Shown here: positions 1 to 8,140 of the stretch, piece after piece
How the letters are laid out: every line of letters begins with the position of its first letter
Position numbering within the stretch: the stretch's first letter is position 1
NCBI GenBank assembly: GCA_016866975.1
Contig: VGKP01000001.1
Coordinates: 1 to 34,012 of the forward strand
Source of the DNA: Candidatus Pacearchaeota archaeon
GTDB lineage: Archaea > Nanobdellota > Nanobdellia > Pacearchaeales > GW2011-AR1
Length of the DNA stretch: 34,012 bases
Reading direction: 5' to 3'
The notes under the pieces: model-generated
Told to the model about the DNA's origin: nothing
Databases searched by the model: none
What the model saw: the letters and a program-made list of their open reading frames with translations, nothing else
Position numbers and translations under genes: made by a program

Positions 1-70
1 CATTATACGAAGATATATTCAACAACAGGGAAGAAGCGGTAAGCAGTTGAGATTAGATAACTTCTAGATG

Positions 71-91
71 CCCCACGGTCTTGCCGTGGGG
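71..91. repeat. perfect 8-bp hairpin CCCCACGG-TCTTG-CCGTGGGG followed by GAGCTTCACA; resembles an IS200/IS605-type right-end hairpin
   Basis: Inverted repeat read directly; resemblance to IS200/IS605 ends is from general recall only. Confidence 0.45.
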
Positions 92-121
92 AGCTTCACA
101 GGTATTTTTTTCGGATAATCT

Positions 122-358
122 ATGAAAGAGAATATTAAAACTCGACAATGTCCGGATGGCAAGCATCTAAATTATACCCTTCAGAGATATTATCTCAATA
201 CGCGAGAGGCTGAAATGAAATGTATGGAATGTGATTATCGTTATTTTAGACCGATGAGCGATGTAGAGCGCTTTAATTTGCGCAATGAAGTAAACTTTCT
301 TGTTGATGCCTCTACCCAACAACATAGAAAATTTTTTCCTAGAGATGATAGAAAATAG
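122..358 (+). CDS. small hypothetical protein with Cys/His pairs (CPDGKH...CMEC)
   Basis: ORF of 78 aa; possible metal-binding CxxC. Confidence 0.55.
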   Translation: MKENIKTRQCPDGKHLNYTLQRYYLNTREAEMKCMECDYRYFRPMSDVERFNLRNEVNFLVDASTQQHRKFFPRDDRK

Positions 359-402
359 CATCTTTCCAAAGTGTTTATATATTATAAAAACTCATTTAAT
401 AT

Positions 403-861
403 ATGAAAGAGGCAAAGATCATAATAGGCTCTGATCATGCTGGTTTTTCTGCAAAAGAGAAATTGAAGAGATATCTTAATATGAAAGGAATAGAATATGA
501 AGATGTGGGAGCATTGGTTTTTAAGAAAGATGATGATTACCCTAAGTATGCATTTGCTGTGGCTGAGAAAGTCGTAAAAGACAAGATTTCTAGAGGGATA
601 TTAATATGTCATACTGGAACGGGAATGGCTATAGCTGCAAATAAAGTCAAAGGAATAAGGGCAGCAGAAGCATTTGACGTCTATTCAGCCAAGATGTCAA
701 GGAAAGACAATGATTCTAACATCTTGAGTCTACATGCTTATAATCTTTCATATATGGAGATGGAGAAGATTGTATCTGCTTGGTTAAATACTCCTTTTAG
801 CGGGAAAAGAAGGCACGAGAGAAGGATAAGACAGATTCAGAGGTATGAATCAATAAAATGA
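403..861 (+). CDS. rpiB: ribose-5-phosphate isomerase B (RpiB/LacAB family)
   Basis: IIIGSDHAGFSAKEKLK start; HTGTGMAIAANKVKGIRAA motif. Confidence 0.9.
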   Translation: MKEAKIIIGSDHAGFSAKEKLKRYLNMKGIEYEDVGALVFKKDDDYPKYAFAVAEKVVKDKISRGILICHTGTGMAIAANKVKGIRAAEAFDVYSAKMSRKDNDSNILSLHAYNLSYMEMEKIVSAWLNTPFSGKRRHERRIRQIQRYESIK

Positions 862-1511
862 GCACAGTCATACCAACTATATTTTCTCATTCTATTGGCG
901 ATTTTAAGAAAAGATTGTCTTTACTTGTGAAGTTTGCTCCGCAACTCCAAATTGATTTCATGGATGGAGTGTTTGTAAGTTCTAAATCTGCTCCTTTGTC
1001 TGAGATTCCCGATTTGAAACGCTATAAAAAGGAATTTGAAGCCCATTTAATGGTTGCACATCCAGAAGACTGGATTGCAGACCTTATCCACAAGGGTTTT
1101 GGTAAAATCATTGTTCACATCGAATCCCTCCAAAATAATGATAGAGGGCTTAATCTAATTCATCTTATAAAGGCCATGGGGGCCCAACCCATGCTCGCTA
1201 TCAATCCTGAAACTTCTATAGATAGACTTGATCCATTCCTTGATAACGTAAATCATATTCTTGTGATGGGTGTGTCTCCAGGAGAGGAACATCAGAAGCT
1301 TGCTCCGAACACTATACGACGAGTCTCAACTCTCAAAAAAAGAGGGATTTGGGTGCAAGTTGATGGAGGAGTCAATGGAGATACTATCGGCAAATTAGTT
1401 ACCTCCGGTGTAGATGCCGTTAATTCAGGGAGTTTTATTGCCGAATCTAGAGATCCTAAGAACGCTTATAATCAGCTTTTGATGGCATTTAAGAAAGAAA
1501 AGAAAAAATAA
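858..1511 (+). CDS. rpe: ribulose-phosphate 3-epimerase-like TIM barrel
   Basis: LQIDFMDGVFV, VMGVSPGEEHQKL, VDGGVN motifs; 4-nt overlap with rpiB. Confidence 0.85.
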   Translation: MSTVIPTIFSHSIGDFKKRLSLLVKFAPQLQIDFMDGVFVSSKSAPLSEIPDLKRYKKEFEAHLMVAHPEDWIADLIHKGFGKIIVHIESLQNNDRGLNLIHLIKAMGAQPMLAINPETSIDRLDPFLDNVNHILVMGVSPGEEHQKLAPNTIRRVSTLKKRGIWVQVDGGVNGDTIGKLVTSGVDAVNSGSFIAESRDPKNAYNQLLMAFKKEKKK

Positions 1512-1534
1512 AAGGATTTCTATTGATGCTCCTA

Positions 1535-1580
1535 TTTCTTAACGCTTGTAGAAATTCTCTACTTTTAGTAGAGGTTAAAA
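1535..1580. ncRNA. structured element copy 1 (hairpin CTCTAC/GTAGAG enclosed by TTAAC/GTTAA)
   Basis: ~47-nt near-identical copy at 32865-32911; stem substitutions preserve pairing. Confidence 0.5.
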
Positions 1581-1644
1581 TTGTAAGGATTTCCACGGCA
1601 GTCACAAAACCTCAAGCAAGCCTCCGCTTAAAAGCCGAGGTTAA

Positions 1645-1662
1645 AACCTGAAGGGTTTTTTG
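1645..1662 (+). terminator. intrinsic-terminator-like hairpin AAAACC-TGAAG-GGTTTT with T-run
   Basis: Sequence ttaaaacctgaagggttttttg between convergent genes. Confidence 0.45.
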
Positions 1663-1678
1663 ACGTTTATTGAGGACT

Positions 1679-2206
1679 TCATTTTGAAATTTCTCCTTGA
1701 ATGTATCTAAGAATCATATCTGTTCTCTTATTAACATCTGTTGCTGGAATATGTACTATTTTGTATCCTGCCATGATATAGACTTCTTTTAACTTACATT
1801 CAATCTGCATGGCGGCGTCATGGTTTTCAGCTCTAATTTCATTATTTTTTACAAAGCCCAAGTTTTCTACGAGAAAAACACCTGTATAGGCTCTTGTTTG
1901 TCTTTGTATCTCTCTGCTAATTTCTGTTTCAGGTTGAATATACGCTAGACCATCCAATATTCCTCGGTCTATAAAGATCCTCTCTAGATTTTTTGGAACT
2001 CTTTCTTCTCTCTGCATTTGCAGATTGAGAATCTTCTTTTGAAAATCTGGAGACTTCCAAGGCGAGGGATTTCCTTTTGCCTGCTCTAGCCTAATCACAT
2101 CCTCTGCTGCTTCTCTTATAATATATTCTCCTCTTCTTTCAAGTTCAAGCACTATACAGCTCTTGCCACTTCCAGGCCCACCAGTTAGTATGTATTTCTT
2201 AGTCAT
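1679..2206 (-). CDS. P-loop ATPase/kinase, AAA_28 (NadR-like) family
   Basis: YILTGGPGSGKSCIVLELERRG Walker A; FIDRGILDGLAY. Confidence 0.8.
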   Translation of the reverse strand: MTKKYILTGGPGSGKSCIVLELERRGEYIIREAAEDVIRLEQAKGNPSPWKSPDFQKKILNLQMQREERVPKNLERIFIDRGILDGLAYIQPETEISREIQRQTRAYTGVFLVENLGFVKNNEIRAENHDAAMQIECKLKEVYIMAGYKIVHIPATDVNKRTDMILRYIQGEISK

Positions 2207-2213
2207 TGTAAAA

Positions 2214-2384
2214 TTAGTTCAGTTGCGCCTCTAGTCTCTGTAGCTCTTGCGCGTATTCAGCGACTGTTGCAGTGCTGACGCGGATTCCTGCTGCGCGGCA
2301 TTGTAGGGCTGTTCTAAGATAGCGCTGTTTGAGCTCTGCAATTTTTGCCTTTATATTTGCTGCGTTTTCGATGTAGGCTTTCAT
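2214..2384 (-). CDS. small 56-aa protein (MKAYIENAANIKAKIAELKQRYLRTALQCRAAGIRVSTATVAEYAQELQRLEAQLN)
   Basis: Manual reverse-strand translation; immediately upstream of the AAA_28 gene; below the ORF-track cutoff. Confidence 0.55.
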   Translation of the reverse strand: MKAYIENAANIKAKIAELKQRYLRTALQCRAAGIRVSTATVAEYAQELQRLEAQLN

Positions 2385-2434
2385 GTTTGGTCCTCCATTG
2401 TATAATTTTGCTGCCAGAGAAGTATTTCAATATG

Positions 2435-2453
2435 TGTAGAGGAATATTCTACA
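2435..2453. promoter_or_regulatory. operator-like inverted repeat TGTAGAGGAATATTCTACA
   Basis: 17/19 match to 6497-6515, same 38-nt spacing from conserved core to the start codon. Confidence 0.55.
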
Positions 2454-2492
2454 ACTATTATTTAATTAGTCTCCTTACGCAAAACTTATAAC

Positions 2493-2717
2493 ATGGAAGA
2501 AAAAAACAAAGACACAAACCTTGCATACAAAGGAGATTGGTGCGAACAGACGGCAGAACTTGCCAGAGTAATGGGAAATAAAGAAATTATGGAAAGAAAC
2601 TATAGGCGAGCAATAGAAGCTTATGAACTTGGAGGATGGTTAGATCAGGCCATTAGAGTCGCAAAAATAATTGATGATAGTGACAAGGTCAGAGAATTGG
2701 AGGAAAAACTAAGATGA
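2493..2717 (+). CDS. small TPR-like helical protein
   Basis: 74-aa ORF; NYRRAIEAYELGGWLDQAIRVAKI pattern. Confidence 0.65.
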   Translation: MEEKNKDTNLAYKGDWCEQTAELARVMGNKEIMERNYRRAIEAYELGGWLDQAIRVAKIIDDSDKVRELEEKLR

Positions 2718-3337
2718 TTAATAAGATAAATAATCCCGCGATCGAGAATCTACTCTTAAATCTTCGTAATCCTGGAACTAATTCTAAAAACTTCAGAGAG
2801 TCATTGGAAAAAATAGGAGAATATCTGGGCTACGAAATCTCTTTAGGATTAGAGACAATGGAAAAATATATCCTCGCATGCCTTGAAGAAGTTGCCAAAC
2901 ATAGGACATTAAAACAGTCTCCAGTGCTAATAACCATATTAAGGGCTGGATTGCCTCTCCACAGAGGTCTCCAGAATGTTTTTCCTGATTCTGAATCTGG
3001 GTTTATCGGAGCCATGAGGGATGAAGGAACACTCAAATCAAAAATTTATTACTCTGCAATTCCAGATATAAAAGATAAAGAAACAATCATAGTTGATACC
3101 ATGCTCGCCACAGGAGGAAGCCTGATAGATTGCGCAGAATTACTCAAGCAAAGAAACCCTAGAAGCATCAGCATTGTCTCAGCCATGGCTTCTAAGGAAG
3201 GAATAGACAGGATGATAAGATATGACTCTAATATCAAAGTGACTATTGCAGCCATAGATCCAATGCTAAATGACAAAGGGTATATAGTACCTGGACTTGG
3301 TGATGCAGGAGACAGAATATACGGGAAGAAATCATGA
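2714..3337 (+). CDS. upp: uracil phosphoribosyltransferase
   Basis: ILRAGLPLHRGLQNVFP; TIIVDTMLATGGSL PRPP-binding motif; VPGLGDAGDRIYG C-terminus. Confidence 0.93.
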   Translation: MINKINNPAIENLLLNLRNPGTNSKNFRESLEKIGEYLGYEISLGLETMEKYILACLEEVAKHRTLKQSPVLITILRAGLPLHRGLQNVFPDSESGFIGAMRDEGTLKSKIYYSAIPDIKDKETIIVDTMLATGGSLIDCAELLKQRNPRSISIVSAMASKEGIDRMIRYDSNIKVTIAAIDPMLNDKGYIVPGLGDAGDRIYGKKS

Positions 3338-3783
3338 GGCAAACCACTTTCGGAATGATAAAACCTGAAAGTATAAAAGAAGGGCTTGAAACTGAGTTAA
3401 TTGAGAGAATTGAAGGTAAAGGTCTAAAGATATCTGGGAGAATAAAGAGAAAGTTGACTAGAGAGGAAGTAAGTATATTATACGGGCATGTTAGAGAGTC
3501 TATCCCCGATATTTATCCCCAAATTGAAGAGCATTTTACAATAAATGAATGCATTCTGCTCAAAGTAGAAGGAGATAATTCTGTCAATAGACTATTAGAT
3601 ATAAGAGGCGCGTCTAACCCTAAAGATGCATTACCTGGGTCAATAAGAGGAGATTACGCCAAAAATCAAGACTATGAAGTGCTCAGAGCCAAGAGAAGAG
3701 TTGCTCATAATTATTTTCATGCTGCCGGGACAGAGGAAGAAGCAAGAAGTATGATTTCTTGCTTGATGAGAAATGACTTCTAA
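3334..3783 (+). CDS. ndk: nucleoside diphosphate kinase, copy 1
   Basis: FGMIKPESIKEG; GASNPKDALPGSIRGDY; NYFHAAG catalytic His region. Confidence 0.88.
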   Translation: MRQTTFGMIKPESIKEGLETELIERIEGKGLKISGRIKRKLTREEVSILYGHVRESIPDIYPQIEEHFTINECILLKVEGDNSVNRLLDIRGASNPKDALPGSIRGDYAKNQDYEVLRAKRRVAHNYFHAAGTEEEARSMISCLMRNDF

Positions 3784-6496
3784 GTTTTTCTTCTCTAAAA
3801 CTCTTGGATTTTATGTCTCTCTAGAGCCACTAAAAATTGACAGCCGTGTAAAAAATGCAGCCGATAAGGCGGGTATAAGCTTGGAATGGGACGATGAAGG
3901 AAGAATAAATTATATAGACTTTGACGATTCTAAGAGACTTCTTGAAGAACTAGGATCTTTCATGCTTACTCCTGCAAATTATTGGAAAGTTTTTGGAGAT
4001 GCTGAAGTTGAGGATAATAAAGAGATGATAAAATCCTTGATGTCCGATTCTTTTTGTGAGTGGCTTGATAGAGTATATGGCGCAGATGGATATTATATTG
4101 ACAATCCAAAGATTGTTTCTAAGCATAGTTATGGAGGAAGTAAGATAAAATCAAACGCGCCTTTTGGAAGACCAGGATGGCTAGATCCAAAAAATAATAT
4201 AAATGATAATGAAGGAGTTCCCCTAAGTGTAAAAATAAAAAGAGGCAAATTTGAGAGTAGCTGGAAATATTGGTCTCCTGATTTCAGTGTCACAAAGATA
4301 CCTTTTCTTGCTCCAATCAGAGGCTATGTGACATCCGTAGGAAAACCTTCGCTTGACTTGGGGATACCTGTAAATGCCAGGCAACCTGTACAGATGATAA
4401 GAGAATGCCGAAATACTCTACTATCATCTTCAATACCCCAAGAAGTTGTCCAAGAAGCTGTCAAAATTATATATCAAGGCTTTGAAAGTGAGTTATTTGA
4501 ATTCATAAAATCACATGGGCATTATTTCAAAGACGCAAAAGAATCTATTAGCATCTCATTGAGAGAAAATTTAATTGATGTGCTCGGAATGGTCAGAATA
4601 AAAGGTTGTAAAAATGAAAATATCAGACGCCATGTAACAAATTTAGTCGATATAGACTATGGCAAATCTGGATTCAAAGAATTTCGAGAATTTGTTGAAA
4701 CTTCTAGGGAAAGATTGAATGATGCCTTAAAATACAAAAAAGACATAGTCTTTGTGATGGGTCATAAGAATCCAGACACAGATACGGTTGTGAGCTCATT
4801 GTTTGAGGCCTGGAGGAATAATCTCATTAAGGAAGATTCAGCCTTTATTCCAATCCTGCAAAGTGAAAAGATGCCTGATGAAATACACGAACTTCTAGGA
4901 GATAGACTAACCTGTAATATAGTAAATTTCAATGACCCTCTGTATATCAAAGCAAAGAAATCTGGTCTTGCGAGATGGATATCTGTTGACCAGAATAGAG
5001 AACCTGAAGTCCAGAGGTTTTTCATATCTATCATTGATCATCACGTTCCATCTGAAATATCAAAAAAACAAGATATACCTAAGACATTGGATGTAATAGG
5101 ATCATGTGCAGCTATGATAACCAGAAAACTAGCAGGGATGGGGGTGGATTTTGACAAAGATACAGCTTTCATTCTTCATGGAGCTACCCTGATGGATACT
5201 GAGAACAGAGTTTCTCATAAAATGACTCCTCAAGATATATCTATAATGAATTTCTTAAAATCCAAGTCCGGAATTGGCGATGAGACTAGGTTTTATCAGG
5301 GACTTATGTCTGTACTATTGAACACTGATGACCCAGACAGACTATTCAATAGAGATTATAAGGAAGATTGGGGATTTGGATTTGCAGTCGCAAAGATAAA
5401 GGGAGGATTTTCCAAAGGCGGGAGAGTATTAAAAAATAAATTGTTAAGGGAAATAGCTGACTTGGCAAGGAGAAATAATCTCCAAAAAAACCTTCCATTG
5501 ACATTAACAAGGATAACTGACTATGATCAGGATAATTCTACAGTAAATCGCGAGAGAGTATATCTTTCCTATAATAGTTCTGCATCAAAGGATTTAAGGG
5601 CTACAATCAGGGAACTTATAATCAAGACTATCAAATTTGAATTTGGTAGCGTGAATTTCAAGGAAGGAAAAGATTGGATAGAGTTTTGGGGTACTGGTAT
5701 ACAATTGTCCAGGAAGAAGACTGCCCCCATATTAGAACCAGTAGTAAAAGCTTTTGACTCATATTTCTATTCTCCATCGAATAAACTATGGATAAAGAAA
5801 GATTTCCTGAAAAAATCCTCTGATCTTATGAAAGTAGAAAAGATATTGGATCATAAATTATCATTCGATGAGGATAAGAGAGTAAATTGGGTGACTTATC
5901 CAGAAGCAAAGAATATTGTAAGCATGCTTGGATTCTCAATTCTTTCTTTATCTGAATATTGGAAAGCATATGATGATGCAGTAAAGTCAAAAGACAGAGA
6001 TATGATCACCAACATGCAAGGATCTGGATTCGTTGAATTTCTAGATTCAGCCATAATAAAGAATAAATGGCTGGTAGATCATCCTAGAATAGAGAATGGA
6101 AAATTAATGGGAAAGAAGACTAAAGTAAAGGTCCCTAAAGATAGTCCTGGATTGATACATCCGGACAATATCGATAGAAGAACTGGGATTCCTGGTAATG
6201 TCCGTTCTACAAATGAATATGGGAATCCTAGGCTTTGGAGATACTGGGCACCTGATGCGGATGTAGTTATACCTGTAAGAAGTTATATTTTCCTTCTCAA
6301 GCAGCCATGTTGGGATGGGAAGTTTCATATAGATGACTGTTTTCCAAACCTAGGAATAAGACCCTGCACCCGAGAACAAATACGTCCTATAATAAACATT
6401 CGTATAAAGGGTAGCAGACTTGTAGTTTCCATAGTCCAAGATGGAGATGCTGTAGAATATATCTGGAAAAAAGGTGAATCTGGCCAGGAAGATTAG
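3773..6496 (+). CDS. DHH-superfamily (family II inorganic pyrophosphatase-like) phosphoesterase flanked by two copies of an unrecognised domain
   Basis: VFVMGHKNPDTDTVVSS, IIDHHVPSE, GATLMDTENRVSHKMTPQD; N- and C-terminal domains align with each other. Confidence 0.8.
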   Translation: MTSKFFFSKTLGFYVSLEPLKIDSRVKNAADKAGISLEWDDEGRINYIDFDDSKRLLEELGSFMLTPANYWKVFGDAEVEDNKEMIKSLMSDSFCEWLDRVYGADGYYIDNPKIVSKHSYGGSKIKSNAPFGRPGWLDPKNNINDNEGVPLSVKIKRGKFESSWKYWSPDFSVTKIPFLAPIRGYVTSVGKPSLDLGIPVNARQPVQMIRECRNTLLSSSIPQEVVQEAVKIIYQGFESELFEFIKSHGHYFKDAKESISISLRENLIDVLGMVRIKGCKNENIRRHVTNLVDIDYGKSGFKEFREFVETSRERLNDALKYKKDIVFVMGHKNPDTDTVVSSLFEAWRNNLIKEDSAFIPILQSEKMPDEIHELLGDRLTCNIVNFNDPLYIKAKKSGLARWISVDQNREPEVQRFFISIIDHHVPSEISKKQDIPKTLDVIGSCAAMITRKLAGMGVDFDKDTAFILHGATLMDTENRVSHKMTPQDISIMNFLKSKSGIGDETRFYQGLMSVLLNTDDPDRLFNRDYKEDWGFGFAVAKIKGGFSKGGRVLKNKLLREIADLARRNNLQKNLPLTLTRITDYDQDNSTVNRERVYLSYNSSASKDLRATIRELIIKTIKFEFGSVNFKEGKDWIEFWGTGIQLSRKKTAPILEPVVKAFDSYFYSPSNKLWIKKDFLKKSSDLMKVEKILDHKLSFDEDKRVNWVTYPEAKNIVSMLGFSILSLSEYWKAYDDAVKSKDRDMITNMQGSGFVEFLDSAIIKNKWLVDHPRIENGKLMGKKTKVKVPKDSPGLIHPDNIDRRTGIPGNVRSTNEYGNPRLWRYWAPDADVVIPVRSYIFLLKQPCWDGKFHIDDCFPNLGIRPCTREQIRPIINIRIKGSRLVVSIVQDGDAVEYIWKKGESGQED

Positions 6497-6515
6497 TGTG
6501 GAAGAATATTCTACA
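6497..6515. promoter_or_regulatory. operator-like inverted repeat TGTGGAAGAATATTCTACA
   Basis: Second copy of the 2435-2453 site. Confidence 0.55.
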
Positions 6516-6554
6516 ACAGATATTTATGTAGTCTTTTTTCTCAGAAATTTCAGA

Positions 6555-7049
6555 ATGGAACAAGAAACAAAACAACAGGAAACAGAAAGACTGGGAACGC
6601 AGGAAGCGACTCTGGCGCTCATAAAACCCGACGGAGTAGCTAGAGGGCTAACAATAGAGTGCATACAAAGAATAGAAAAAGCAGGTCTCAGGATTGCGAG
6701 AAAGAAAATGCTCTGGCTGAACAGAGGAAAAGCTGAAGAACTAAGAAAAGAAATCAGGGAAAAGCACCCCCTAATCTTTGAAGCGCTCATGGAATACATG
6801 ACGGAAGGGCCCTGCATAGCCCTCTTAATAGAAGGGGAAAGCACAATAGAATCACTCAGAAAAATCTGCGGAGCAACAAACCCCAAGGAAGCTGCTTCTG
6901 GAACAATACGTGGTGATTTTGGGGATAAAAAAGAAGATATGAAGGAGCTTTACAGGCAGGGCAAAGTCGTCAAGAACATAATACACTCCTCAGGAAATAA
7001 AGAAGAAGCGCAAGAAGAAATAAAAATAATCTTCGGAGGTGCAGAATGA
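6555..7049 (+). CDS. ndk: nucleoside diphosphate kinase, copy 2 (start placed at internal ATG 6555)
   Basis: LALIKPDGVARG; GATNPKEAASGTIRGDF; NIIHSSG. Confidence 0.9.
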   Translation: MEQETKQQETERLGTQEATLALIKPDGVARGLTIECIQRIEKAGLRIARKKMLWLNRGKAEELRKEIREKHPLIFEALMEYMTEGPCIALLIEGESTIESLRKICGATNPKEAASGTIRGDFGDKKEDMKELYRQGKVVKNIIHSSGNKEEAQEEIKIIFGGAE

Positions 7050-7516
7050 CCTTTGAGCTTCGCGAAAGAAAAGAGGGGGAGATAATCACTCAATACGATC
7101 CGATAAATAGAAGCATGAACATCCTCGATGCGCAGGGAAAGCCATTCAGGGGACAATTTCATCAGGGGCTCATCACTTATCCTGTAAGAATGGTTTTGGA
7201 AATAGACTCAAGGTGCAATTTCAGATGCCAATATTGCTCTGAAGGAATAAATCCTCCAAAATTCAACATCTCAAAAAGAAAAATTATGTGGCTTATAGAT
7301 GAAGCGGAAGAAATGAAAGTCCACGAATTAACTTTAAGGGGTGGCGAGGCAACTCTCCATCCATGGGCTGAGGGCTATGGCTTGAAGCTGAGGCAGGCAG
7401 AAATTGCGGACAGGCACTATGGATATTACCTCGGTTGGCTCAAGAGCCTCGATAGGAAACCTGATGTCGACCCATTTATTGTAATGTCTTTGGTGAGGCA
7501 ATATGATGGGATATGA
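7046..7516 (+). CDS. truncated/chimeric radical SAM protein
   Basis: CNFRCQYC and LRGGEATLHP, then sequence without recognisable radical-SAM core. Confidence 0.6.
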   Translation: MTFELRERKEGEIITQYDPINRSMNILDAQGKPFRGQFHQGLITYPVRMVLEIDSRCNFRCQYCSEGINPPKFNISKRKIMWLIDEAEEMKVHELTLRGGEATLHPWAEGYGLKLRQAEIADRHYGYYLGWLKSLDRKPDVDPFIVMSLVRQYDGI

Positions 7517-7566
7517 TAAGCACGACGCAATGAAGCAGCCCAGCAGGGACACAATGGGGGGAGAAG

Positions 7567-8112
7567 ATGAAAGAAATAACTAGAAAACAAGCTGAAATAG
7601 CACTTTCTGGGATGGCAATAGTCCCTGGATTCGAAAGCATGATCTTGGAGTCTATGGGCTATAAAATTGTTGAACCTCGATTGAGCCTGAAGTATCTGAT
7701 AAATCGGTCAAGAGACAGATACACTTATTGGACAGTTGATGGATTAGATGAGGCAGAGACAGAGAATTTTCTTGTAGCTGCAGGGCCAGTAATCGGGAAA
7801 TACACTGGAAGAACCACATTGGGAATAGGAAAGTGGAGAGAGCTTTGGCTTGAATTTGCCAGAAAAGATAGTTTGGACAAAGTTGTAAGCCTTGAAATGG
7901 CTAACTTGCCTATAACTGCTTCAGACAGCACAGAATTTAACTCCAGAAACTGCTCAATTATAGGGGCAAGAATAGATGTTGTTGGCAGAGATATGATAGA
8001 TGCAAACTACCTTGACCCTAAAGGGAATGTCCTGGAGAAATTCAGAGTAGACTTGAACGAGAAATATCAGCAAGCTGTAGACCAAAAATCTACAACAGAT
8101 AGAAAGGTATAA
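7567..8112 (+). CDS. hypothetical protein
   Basis: 181-aa ORF, no recognised motif. Confidence 0.7.
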   Translation: MKEITRKQAEIALSGMAIVPGFESMILESMGYKIVEPRLSLKYLINRSRDRYTYWTVDGLDEAETENFLVAAGPVIGKYTGRTTLGIGKWRELWLEFARKDSLDKVVSLEMANLPITASDSTEFNSRNCSIIGARIDVVGRDMIDANYLDPKGNVLEKFRVDLNEKYQQAVDQKSTTDRKV

Positions 8113-8140
8113 ATAGATAGGGCTACTCGTTAGAAGTAAT

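Noticed and set aside
1535-1580. CRISPR repeat
   Set aside because: Palindromic repeat-like sequence, but only two single copies 31 kb apart and no spacers or cas genes in the window; kept as a structured element instead.
4762-5034. Antisense ORFs inside long genes (e.g. 4762-5034, 11158-11448, 28375-28680)
   Set aside because: Opposite strand of well-supported CDSs; composition is a by-product of the sense frame.
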